Below, piece by piece: positions 1 through 5,854 of a DNA stretch of 22,926 bases. The stretch lies in assembly GCA_900752065.1 (NCBI GenBank), contig CAADTT010000019.1, forward strand, positions 1 to 22,926, given 5' to 3'. The notes below the pieces were generated by a model, which had not been told where the DNA came from, did not search any database, and saw nothing but the letters and a program-made list of their open reading frames with translations. The DNA comes from Lachnospiraceae bacterium. Its GTDB lineage: Bacteria; Bacillota; Clostridia; Lachnospirales; Lachnospiraceae. Every line of letters starts with the position of its first letter. Positions within the stretch are counted from its first letter, which is position 1. The translations under genes and the position numbers were made by a program.

Positions 1-6
1 TTTAAT

Positions 7-86
7 TTACAAAATGGGAATCTCGGTTACAAAACAGGATTTTCATTTGCAAAACGGGATTCTTGCATTGCAAACGGGAATCTCGG
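7..86. repeat. Four degenerate ~20-bp tandem repeats, possible IS end
   Basis: Four head-to-tail units begin at 7, 27, 47 and 68, giving periods of 20, 20 and 21 bp. Each follows the pattern TT(A/G)CAAA(A)C/TGGGAAT/TTCT. There are no unique spacers between them. Arrays of about 20-bp repeats at the ends are known for IS21-family elements, where the transposase IstA binds them; I infer that an IS21-like element or its remnant ends here and lies mostly left of the window. The transposase genes are not visible, so the identity is tentative. Confidence 0.45.
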
Positions 87-133
87 CCAACAATTCACCC
101 CATATAATCATCTCCCTTCTTGCTGGTACTAAT

Positions 134-162
134 AGTATATACTGATTGCACGAAAAACGCAA
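134..162 (-). promoter_or_regulatory. Minus-strand promoter-like sequence pointing out of the window
   Basis: On the minus strand a -35-like TTGCGT (157-162) and a -10-like TATACT (134-139) are separated by 17 bp. A purine-rich GAAGGGAG follows downstream, but the ORFs behind it are very short (17 codons at most). It may be the promoter of a lost or truncated gene to the left. Confidence 0.35.
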
Positions 163-175
163 TACATTGCACGAA
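145..175. repeat. Direct repeat ATTGCACGAA, two copies 21 bp apart
   Basis: Identical 10-bp words lie at 145-154 and 166-175. The 21-bp offset is two helical turns, which puts both on the same face of the DNA. One copy lies in the spacer of the promoter-like sequence and the other just upstream of its -35. This is the geometry of an operator, but no regulator is linked to it. Confidence 0.35.
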
Positions 176-193
176 GAATTAACAGATATTTCA

Positions 194-210
194 TTTCCGC
201 AGGCAACGAG
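194..210. repeat. Short word shared with 22264-22280
   Basis: TTTCCGCAGGCAACGAG here matches TTTCCGCGGGCAACGAG at 22264-22280 in 16 of 17 positions. The distant copy is the 5' side of a structured element in front of the XRE regulator pair. This copy lacks the rest of that structure and may be a decayed fragment of the same repeat family. Confidence 0.4.
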
Positions 211-342
211 TTTATGGAAAGCAGCGGGAAAGAATTATCTTAATACTGTTTCCACCGTGCCTGTGAAGATTTAAGTGATGCAAGCTGTTTGTGGATACCT
301 GAGATTGAAATTGGCATATTTAAAAAAGAAGGGAGAATATAT

Positions 343-561
343 ATGGCGAGTATTTTACCGGTATCTGATTTAAGAAATTATAACGAAGTTTTAAAAAATT
401 GTCAGGCAGGAGAGCCTGTATTTCTCACAAAAAACGGCAGAGGACGTTTTGTCGTACTTGATATTGAGGATTATGAGCGTGAACGGGCGGAAAAGAAGCT
501 TATGTTGAAGTTACAGGAAGCGGAGGAAGCAGTCAGGGATGGCGAGGCCTTGACGAATTGA
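343..561 (+). CDS. Phd/YefM-family antitoxin, C-terminus lost by frameshift
   Basis: The 72-residue product matches the Phd/YefM antitoxin pattern: an N-terminal DNA-binding part (ILPVSDLRNYNEVLKNC), then FLTKNGRGRFVVLDIEDYER and a charged helix that in this family wraps around the toxin. The start ATG at 343 has GGGAGA seven bases upstream; an in-frame start at 289 lacks a comparable site. The reading frame ends at 559-561, but the typical family ending LDELKTLMGE is present in another frame at 549-578 with its own TAA at 579-581, four bases before the toxin start. The gene has therefore suffered an indel near 545-550. DNA binding and autorepression could survive; toxin binding may not. It is the first gene of a decayed toxin-antitoxin operon. 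Confidence 0.75.
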   Translation: MASILPVSDLRNYNEVLKNCQAGEPVFLTKNGRGRFVVLDIEDYERERAEKKLMLKLQEAEEAVRDGEALTN

Positions 562-584
562 AAACACTTATGGGGGAATAAGTG

Positions 585-780
585 ATGCTGAAATTTACGA
601 ATGAACCCTTTGGTTGTGACAGATCTGAAAGGGATACGTGGTTATATTGCAGAGGATAACGAAGAATATGCGGTAAAGACGATTCACGAGCTTTACCGCA
701 AATTTGAAAATATTCAGATGTTCCCGGGGATAGGAGCAGCTCTTTTTTTGCAAAAACGGAGCCGGAAACTATATTCATAG
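585..780 (+). pseudogene. ParE/RelE-family toxin remnant, frameshifted and truncated
   Basis: Translation from ATG 585 gives MLKFTNEP, the usual start of this toxin family, and then runs out of frame. The family sequence resumes one frame over, from about 616, with DLKGIRGYIAEDNEEYAVK followed by KFENIQMFPGIGA. After about 738 the family sequence stops and an unrelated tail runs into a terminator hairpin, with a stop at 778-780. The frameshift near 608-616 and loss of the C-terminal half, which carries most of the toxin fold, make activity very unlikely. In intact systems the toxin cleaves ribosome-bound mRNA (RelE) or inhibits gyrase (ParE). Position directly behind the antitoxin supports the assignment. 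Confidence 0.75.
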
Positions 781-795
781 TAACCGGCTCCGTTT
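754..795. terminator. Bidirectional intrinsic terminator between convergent genes
   Basis: AAACGGAGCCGG (754-765) and CCGGCTCCGTTT (784-795) form a perfect 12-bp stem with an 18-nt loop. On the minus strand the stem is followed by five T residues, so it suits the end of the WYL regulator mRNA. On the plus strand it closes the toxin remnant. Confidence 0.75.
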
Positions 796-803
796 GCCTT
801 TCT

Positions 804-1775
804 TTATCTCCAATATTTTTTATATGTTTCCATAATTACTCTCTGTATTTCGTCTCTGAAGTATTTCGGAGCAATCACCTCACAACGACTGCCATGAGAT
901 AAAACCCATTCACGCATTGCTGACGGAATACACTTTATTTTGACCAATACTTTCTCATGATCAGACTTTATTACAGACAGATTATTCCCAAATGTCTCCA
1001 CCAACATTTCCCATGAGTTTCTGTCACATTCTATGTCATAACACTCCATGTTTTCTCCATTCTGATAAATGTAATGCTCAGCATACTGGTTGGGATTAAT
1101 ACCACCAAATATCATATCGACATTTCGCTCTAAAATCGCAATATCTTTTAAATGGTCAATTCTGTAATGTGCCAGTTCCTCTCTATCTTCCGGTTTTGCC
1201 AGTATGTAATAATTTCCCAAAGCCCACAGGGTAGCGTAAGGACTAATCACAATAGGGCTGTTCACACTTTCCGTCAACTCGGTATCCATATTGTATTCCA
1301 ATAAATGAACTTCCACTTTACATCCCTGATTAATTGCAATGTTTAAGGTGTCAATATTATAAAACAACTGTTTATTCCATACTTTTCGCTTATTCTTTAC
1401 AAAAACGGTTCTCTGGAGCATTCTTCCTTGAAAGACACTTTGTGTATCAATCAGTTTTCCTATAATCTCCTTACTTTTTTCTTCTTTTATCATATCAGAT
1501 GATGCCACTGCATCACATAGTAACCTGATTTCAGATGGCTCGAATGTTCTATCTATCAGATAATAGCCCTCTCTGTTATCGGTATATCCTTCAATGTCAA
1601 TCCCCATACTCCTTAAAGCATCTATATTTCTGTAAATAGCTCTTCGCTCCATATCCACATCATAGATAACCTTCAATTTCTCCCTGATTTTTTCAGTAGA
1701 AATAATGTGGTTTTCATCAGAATACTTCTTCAATATCTCATACACACAAAGTATGGTTGCTTTCTGGCTGATCAT
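804..1775 (-). CDS. WYL-domain transcriptional regulator
   Basis: This 323-residue protein has the layout of the YafY/WYL regulators. An N-terminal winged helix-turn-helix (about residues 5-75, with RRAIYRNIDALRSMGIDI and the wing EGYYLIDR) is followed by a WYL domain (about 135-235, with SPYATLWALGNYYILA) and a C-terminal extension. WYL domains sense small ligands or nucleic acid and control DNA-repair or defence genes in several bacteria. ATG 1775 is preferred over an in-frame TTG at 1778 because the TCCTCC complement (GGAGGA, 1781-1786) is five bases from the ATG and only two from the TTG. The gene is divergent from the PolC-like gene, with a 158-bp shared control region holding its own promoter and an inverted repeat, so it probably controls itself and that neighbour. 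Confidence 0.85.
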   Translation of the reverse strand: MISQKATILCVYEILKKYSDENHIISTEKIREKLKVIYDVDMERRAIYRNIDALRSMGIDIEGYTDNREGYYLIDRTFEPSEIRLLCDAVASSDMIKEEKSKEIIGKLIDTQSVFQGRMLQRTVFVKNKRKVWNKQLFYNIDTLNIAINQGCKVEVHLLEYNMDTELTESVNSPIVISPYATLWALGNYYILAKPEDREELAHYRIDHLKDIAILERNVDMIFGGINPNQYAEHYIYQNGENMECYDIECDRNSWEMLVETFGNNLSVIKSDHEKVLVKIKCIPSAMREWVLSHGSRCEVIAPKYFRDEIQRVIMETYKKYWR

Positions 1776-1807
1776 CAAATTCCTCCAATCATTCCTTCAT
1801 TATCATT

Positions 1808-1836
1808 ATTATACTTGCTGCAAATAGAAATAGCAA
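1808..1836 (-). promoter_or_regulatory. Promoter of the WYL regulator
   Basis: On the minus strand TTGCTA (1831-1836) and TATAAT (1808-1813) are separated by exactly 17 bp. Transcription would start near 1801, about 25 bases before the ATG. This is a near-consensus housekeeping promoter. Confidence 0.75.
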
Positions 1837-1861
1837 TCATTCGCTGTACTATTTCTGGCAC

Positions 1862-1886
1862 AACGACAGGCGCACATTTTGTCGTT
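1862..1886. promoter_or_regulatory. Inverted repeat, candidate WYL operator
   Basis: AACGACA (1862-1868) and TGTCGTT (1880-1886) are perfect inverted 7-bp arms with an 11-bp centre. The site lies 48 bases before the PolC-like start and upstream of the WYL promoter, where a regulator could act on both genes. No convincing -35/-10 pair for the plus-strand gene is seen, which would fit an activated promoter. Confidence 0.45.
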
Positions 1887-1933
1887 CTATTTTGATATAG
1901 TAATCACATCAAGACAAAGGGAGGATGCGAAAT

Positions 1934-3250
1934 ATGCATATATCACACATAGAACAGGCTTATGAAAATATCAAAAAAACCTGTGACAGTAAGCTTAAAC
2001 AAATATATCCAATTCAAATACCGGAGCCGGTAAACGCACGATATCAAAAAGAACTGGAGTACTTAAAAACATCAGATTATCTGGATGATTTTGAGATCTG
2101 TCGATGCCTGAATATTGAAGCTGCCAAATGTTCTCAGGTGCTGTCAATGAGAGGAACAATTACAAGCTCATATATTATCTATCTTCTTGGTAATTCATTG
2201 CTTAATCCACTTCCTACTCATTATTACTGTCCAAAATGCGGACATTATGAAACTGTTGAAACGAAATTATTTGGTATTGATCTACCAGATGGAAAATGCC
2301 CAGCATGTCAAACCAATTTAATTGCAGATGGATTTAATCTTCCGGTGGAAGCTGTCTGGGGAATGGATGGAAAAAAGACCTTATCTTTTGATTACAATAT
2401 ATCAGAAGAATTCCTTCCATTCGCCAAAAGGGTGCTGCAGACGTTATATCCAGGGCATGTAGTTGCTCCACTTGGACTTTGTAACAGACTAGCGGAAGAA
2501 AAAGTGATTGAAATGAAACATTCCGGTTTTTTGATTCTTCCTGAAGATAGAAATATAGAAGACTACCCGGAGATGACCGGTTTCTTGGAAGACGGTGAAT
2601 TATGCCTGTCCGGAAATATTCTGGATATTAAAAATAATTATATGCATAGAGTTTTATTATTACAAAACAGATGTTTGGAACAGATGATTGCTATACAGCG
2701 AAAAACCGGCATTTTTGCAAATGAAATAACGCTTCAGGAATTACGCGCCCTTAACTGGAATGATATAAAGAATTCTTCAGCTTTGACAGATGCAGAATCC
2801 TCTTTATTTCATATGATAAAGCCAAAAACCTTTTATGATATGGTATGCTTAAATGCTGCCAGCCATAATACATACAGCAATAAAGAATATTCCGCCTATG
2901 ACAATAACTACTATTCTTTACCAGCCCTCTTTGAAAAACCAGAATTTAAAAAATATCCTTGTTATACGCGAGAAGACTTCTTTGAGGAACTGTTAAAAAT
3001 GGAGATTGATGTAGAAAAAGCATATGAGATAGTAGAATTTATTAGCAAGGGTAAGCAGAACTCAGCTATGCAGAAATTTGTTGACCGGTTTGCTTCTTTT
3101 GAACTTCCAGAAGAATTTAAATCAGTGGCAAAAGAATATCTGTATCTGTTTCCTCGCTCTCATTCAGCAGAGTATATATTGACGTATGCAAAACTTGGTT
3201 TCTACGCAAAGAAAGACAGTCGCGCATTTAGTAAAATCGTGTTTAAATAA
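1934..3250 (+). CDS. Truncated, catalytically degenerate PolC-like protein
   Basis: The 438-residue product aligns in order with the middle of Gram-positive PolC. It has RGTITSS (PolC RGSVGSS, about 73-79), NPLPTHYYCPKC (91-102), a four-cysteine zinc site (C99, C102, C122, C125), GIDLPDGKCPAC, a palm segment, HSGFLILPED (PolC HPGGIIVVPD), KPKTFYDMV, EFISKGK, and YLFPRSHSAEYIL (PolC YMFPKAHAAAYVL). PHP, exonuclease and OB parts are absent, as is everything after the fingers. PolC DIDLNFSGEY reads SFDYNISEEF here, so the first catalytic Asp is Ser151 while the second is kept as Asp153. The third, in PolC LDILGHDD, falls in 233-254, where there is no Asp. Polymerization is therefore not expected. 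AAAGGGAGG (1916-1924) lies nine bases before ATG 1934 and abuts ATG 1925, so 1934 is chosen. The role is unknown; it pairs divergently with a WYL regulator. Confidence 0.8.
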   Translation: MHISHIEQAYENIKKTCDSKLKQIYPIQIPEPVNARYQKELEYLKTSDYLDDFEICRCLNIEAAKCSQVLSMRGTITSSYIIYLLGNSLLNPLPTHYYCPKCGHYETVETKLFGIDLPDGKCPACQTNLIADGFNLPVEAVWGMDGKKTLSFDYNISEEFLPFAKRVLQTLYPGHVVAPLGLCNRLAEEKVIEMKHSGFLILPEDRNIEDYPEMTGFLEDGELCLSGNILDIKNNYMHRVLLLQNRCLEQMIAIQRKTGIFANEITLQELRALNWNDIKNSSALTDAESSLFHMIKPKTFYDMVCLNAASHNTYSNKEYSAYDNNYYSLPALFEKPEFKKYPCYTREDFFEELLKMEIDVEKAYEIVEFISKGKQNSAMQKFVDRFASFELPEEFKSVAKEYLYLFPRSHSAEYILTYAKLGFYAKKDSRAFSKIVFK

Positions 3251-3288
3251 GCATTTCACTACGATTGACAAAGTTATATTTAATCTAA

Positions 3289-3320
3289 AAAGGCTGCAGG
3301 TTGTTGTGCCGGCAGCCTTT
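3289..3320 (+). terminator. Hairpin after the PolC-like gene
   Basis: AAAGGCTGC (3289-3297) and GCAGCCTTT (3312-3320) form a perfect 9-bp stem with a 14-nt loop, 38 bases after the stop codon. The T run is short (three bases), so termination may be partial. The right arm is joined directly to a regulator remnant. Confidence 0.6.
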
Positions 3321-3446
3321 CATGAGTATACACGGTATGAGCGCGGTGCAAACGAATTACCGTTGCGGCATTTTATAGCACTTTGCAAATATTACAATGT
3401 GTCTGCTGACTATGTTCCAGGATTAAAAAGGAAGAAATATAAATAA
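3321..3446 (+). pseudogene. C-terminal remnant of an XRE-family regulator
   Basis: Forty-one codons give HEYTRYERGANELPLRHF followed by IALCKYYNVSADYV and a short basic tail. This is the typical second half of small XRE/Cro-type helix-turn-helix proteins (the SxYERGxxELPLxxLI and YYNVSxDY motifs). The first half, with the recognition helix, is missing. The remnant starts at the arm of a terminator hairpin and has no start site of its own, so it is a deletion or insertion scar. Confidence 0.65.
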
Positions 3447-3466
3447 GAATGAGACATACAGTACAG

Positions 3467-3539
3467 AAGAGACGGCTTGTTACTTTTTGCTGGCAAGTGA
3501 AAAGTAACGACGGCTTTCAATAAAAGAGTCGTCTCTTTT
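3467..3539. terminator. Nested double hairpin before the purine operon
   Basis: An outer stem pairs AAGAGACGGCT (3467-3477) with AGTCGTCTCTT (3527-3537), 11 bp with one G-T pair and followed by T residues. Inside it GTTACTTTT (3479-3487) pairs with AAAAGTAAC (3500-3508), a perfect 9-bp stem. The T run leads straight into the purE promoter. It would insulate purE from upstream transcription; it could also be a small mobile palindrome. Confidence 0.55.
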
Positions 3540-3540
3540 G

Positions 3541-3569
3541 TTGACAATTTCCGGCGGAGTTAGTAGAAT
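3541..3569 (+). promoter_or_regulatory. Promoter of the purEMND operon
   Basis: TTGACA (3541-3546) and TAGAAT (3564-3569) are separated by 17 bp. The start of transcription would be near 3576, leaving a leader of about 60 bases. I see no purine-riboswitch core and no obvious repressor palindrome in this leader. Confidence 0.85.
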
Positions 3570-3634
3570 AGAAAACTAGGAGTAACAGTAAAAAGAAGTT
3601 TATCATATCTACATATAAAAAGGAGAATAGAACC

Positions 3635-4147
3635 ATGGCAAAAGTAGGAATTGTAATGGGAAGCGATTCAGATATGCCGGTTATGGCGAAAGCGGCGGAC
3701 ATTCTGGAGAAGCTTGGCGTAGACTATGAAATGACGATCATCTCTGCACACAGGGAGCCGGATGTGTTCTTCCAGTATGCGAAAACAGCCGAGGAAAAAG
3801 GTTTTAAGGTCATCATCGCAGGTGCAGGTATGGCGGCACATCTTCCGGGCATGTGTGCGGCAATCTTCCCGATGCCTGTCATCGGTATTCCGATGCACAC
3901 CACCTCACTGGGCGGAAGAGATTCCCTGTATTCGATCGTGCAGATGCCGTCCGGCATCCCGGTAGCTACCGTAGCCATCAATGGCGGAGCCAATGCGGGA
4001 ATTCTGGCTGCAAAGATTCTGGCGACCTCCGATCCGGAGCTGTTAGCGAGACTGAAAAAGTATTCTGCCGACCTGAAGGATCAGGTAGTGGCAAAGGACG
4101 AAAAGCTTCAGGAGCTTGGATATAAAGAGTATCTGAAACAGAAATAA
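3635..4147 (+). CDS. purE: N5-carboxyaminoimidazole ribonucleotide mutase
   Basis: PurE catalyses the carboxyl shift from N5-CAIR to CAIR in cytoplasmic purine synthesis. The 170-residue length is usual for class I enzymes. The substrate-binding motifs are MGSDSD (8-13), ISAHR (36-40), AGAGMAAHLPGM (62-73) and LYSIVQMP (98-105), all of class I type; class II AIR carboxylases read differently at the SAHR and AHLPG positions. An AAGGAG site precedes the ATG. The gene heads an operon with purM 49 bases downstream. Class I PurE normally works with PurK, which makes N5-CAIR, but no purK lies in this window. Confidence 0.95.
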   Translation: MAKVGIVMGSDSDMPVMAKAADILEKLGVDYEMTIISAHREPDVFFQYAKTAEEKGFKVIIAGAGMAAHLPGMCAAIFPMPVIGIPMHTTSLGGRDSLYSIVQMPSGIPVATVAINGGANAGILAAKILATSDPELLARLKKYSADLKDQVVAKDEKLQELGYKEYLKQK

Positions 4148-4196
4148 GTTTATAGCGCCCCGGTGAATTTCCGGGTGTGCGGAACAGGAGAAAAGA

Positions 4197-5222
4197 ATGG
4201 ATTACAAGAACGCAGGCGTGGATATTGAGGCAGGCTACAAGTCAGTGGAACTGATGAAGGAACATATCAAAAAGACCATGAGACCGGAGGTATTGACAAA
4301 CATCGGCGGATTTTCCGGCGCATTTTCCATGGAAGCATTTAAAAACATGGAAAAACCGACCCTGGTATCCGGTACGGACGGTGTAGGTACGAAGCTGAAG
4401 CTGGCTTTTATCATGGATAAGCATGACACAGTGGGAATCGACTGTGTGGCTATGTGCGTGAACGATATCGCATGTGCAGGCGGGGAACCTTTATTCTTCC
4501 TGGACTACATCGCATGCGGAAAAAATATTCCGGAAAAGATCGCGACTATCGTAAGCGGTGTGGCGGACGGATGCGCCCAGTCGAGTGCAGCACTGATCGG
4601 CGGCGAGACAGCAGAGATGCCGGGATTCTATCCGGAAGATGAGTACGACCTTGCGGGATTTGCAGTGGGAGTCGTAGATGAGAAGGATCTGATCACGGGA
4701 AAAGAGATCAAGGCAGGCGATACGCTGGTAGGTATCGCATCCTCCGGCGTACATAGCAATGGATTTTCTCTGGTAAGAAAAATCTTCAAAATGGACGCGG
4801 AGACTTTAAATACTTATCACGAAGAGCTTGGAAAGACTCTTGGGGAAGCTCTGCTTGCACCGACAAAGATTTATGTGAAGGCACTCAGGAGCGTAAAAGA
4901 AGCAGGCGTCCGCATCAAAGGCTGCAGCCATGTGACAGGCGGCGGTTTTTATGAAAATATTCCGAGAATGCTTCCGGAGGGCGCGCGTGCAGTCATTAAG
5001 AAGGACAGCTATGAAGTACCTGCAATCTTCCGCATGATGGCAAAGGAAGGCGACGTGGCAGAGGAGATGATGTACAATACCTACAATATGGGCATCGGCA
5101 TGGTTCTCGCTCTGGACCCGGCTGATGTGGAGAAGGCGATGGAAGCCATCCGCGAGGCAGGGGAGACTCCCTATGTCATCGGACAGGTGGAAGATGGAGA
5201 AAAAGGAGTTACCTTATGTTAA
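4197..5222 (+). CDS. purM: Phosphoribosylformylglycinamidine cyclo-ligase (AIR synthetase)
   Basis: PurM closes the imidazole ring of FGAM with ATP to give AIR. The 341-residue length is standard. Diagnostic motifs are SGTDGVGTK (58-66), VGIDCVAMCVND (79-90), GGETAEMPGFY (135-145, nucleotide and substrate binding) and SSGVHSNGFSLVR. An AGGAG lies eight bases before the ATG. The 49-bp gap after purE holds a small CCCGG/CCGGG hairpin without a T run. The last seven bases overlap the start of purN, which indicates translational coupling. PurM acts two steps after the purN product, so gene order does not follow pathway order. Confidence 0.95.
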   Translation: MDYKNAGVDIEAGYKSVELMKEHIKKTMRPEVLTNIGGFSGAFSMEAFKNMEKPTLVSGTDGVGTKLKLAFIMDKHDTVGIDCVAMCVNDIACAGGEPLFFLDYIACGKNIPEKIATIVSGVADGCAQSSAALIGGETAEMPGFYPEDEYDLAGFAVGVVDEKDLITGKEIKAGDTLVGIASSGVHSNGFSLVRKIFKMDAETLNTYHEELGKTLGEALLAPTKIYVKALRSVKEAGVRIKGCSHVTGGGFYENIPRMLPEGARAVIKKDSYEVPAIFRMMAKEGDVAEEMMYNTYNMGIGMVLALDPADVEKAMEAIREAGETPYVIGQVEDGEKGVTLC

Positions 5223-5851
5223 AGTTGGCGGTTCTCGTCTCCGGGGGCGGAACCAATCTTCAGGCGATCATCGACAGTCTTGCAGACGGCAGGATCACAA
5301 ATGCGGAAATTTCTGTAGTCATCAGCAACAATAAAAATGCCTTTGCGCTGGAGCGGGCGAAAAATCACGGGATCGATGCCGTGTGTATTTCTCCGAAGGA
5401 TTATGAGACGAGGGAGGCGTTCAATGAGGCGCTTCTGGCAAAGATCCAGTCTTATGAAGCGGATCTGGTAGTCCTTGCAGGCTGTCTGGTAGTGATCCCT
5501 GAGATCATGGTAAAGGCATATCCAAACAGGATCATCAACATTCATCCGGCGCTGATCCCATCTTTCTGCGGAACAGGCTACTATGGTTTAAAGGTTCATG
5601 AAGGAGTGCTGGAACGGGGCGCCAAGGTGACAGGCGCTACGGTCCACTTCGTAGATGAAGGGACTGACACGGGGCCGATCATTTTACAGAAGGCCGTGGA
5701 GGTTCGCCAGGGTGATACACCGAAGAGCTTGCAGCAGCGTGTTATGGAAGAGGCAGAATGGAAGATCATGCCGGAGGCGATCAACCTGATCGCAAACGGC
5801 AGGGTTCATGTGGATGAAAAGAATCATGTAGTGATAGACGAAGGGGAATAG
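5216..5851 (+). CDS. purN: Phosphoribosylglycinamide formyltransferase
   Basis: PurN transfers a formyl group from 10-formyl-tetrahydrofolate to GAR. The 211-residue protein shows SGGGTNLQAI (9-18), the phosphate-binding region, the catalytic INIHPALIPSF with Asn108 and His110, His144, and the DEGTDTGPI loop with Asp151. These match the Asn-His-Asp triad of the family. AAGGAG at 5203-5208 fixes the ATG at 5216 inside the end of purM. purD begins three bases after the stop, so the two are surely on one transcript. Confidence 0.95.
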   Translation: MLKLAVLVSGGGTNLQAIIDSLADGRITNAEISVVISNNKNAFALERAKNHGIDAVCISPKDYETREAFNEALLAKIQSYEADLVVLAGCLVVIPEIMVKAYPNRIINIHPALIPSFCGTGYYGLKVHEGVLERGAKVTGATVHFVDEGTDTGPIILQKAVEVRQGDTPKSLQQRVMEEAEWKIMPEAINLIANGRVHVDEKNHVVIDEGE

Positions 5852-5854
5852 AAA

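Larger units (their letters stand above)
1..342. other. Gene-poor left flank with mobile-element-like debris
   Basis: No credible gene is seen in these 342 bases. They hold four degenerate 20-bp direct repeats (7-86), a minus-strand promoter-like sequence (134-162) overlapped by a 10-bp direct repeat, and a 17-bp word (194-210) that recurs near the other end of the window. The rest, up to the antitoxin ribosome binding site (about 331-336), shows no structure I can name. The composition is AT-rich and looks like remains of insertions. Confidence 0.5.

Noticed and set aside
7..86. CRISPR array from the 20-bp repeats
   Set aside because: The units are head to tail with no unique spacers, and they are too short and too degenerate.
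3186..3320. Plus-strand ORF joining the end of the PolC-like gene to the XRE remnant
   Set aside because: Its first part overlaps the PolC-like gene in another frame and runs through a terminator hairpin; only the last 41 codons resemble a protein family.
3570..3634. Purine riboswitch in the purE leader
   Set aside because: The leader is only about 60 bases and lacks the conserved core and the three-helix layout.
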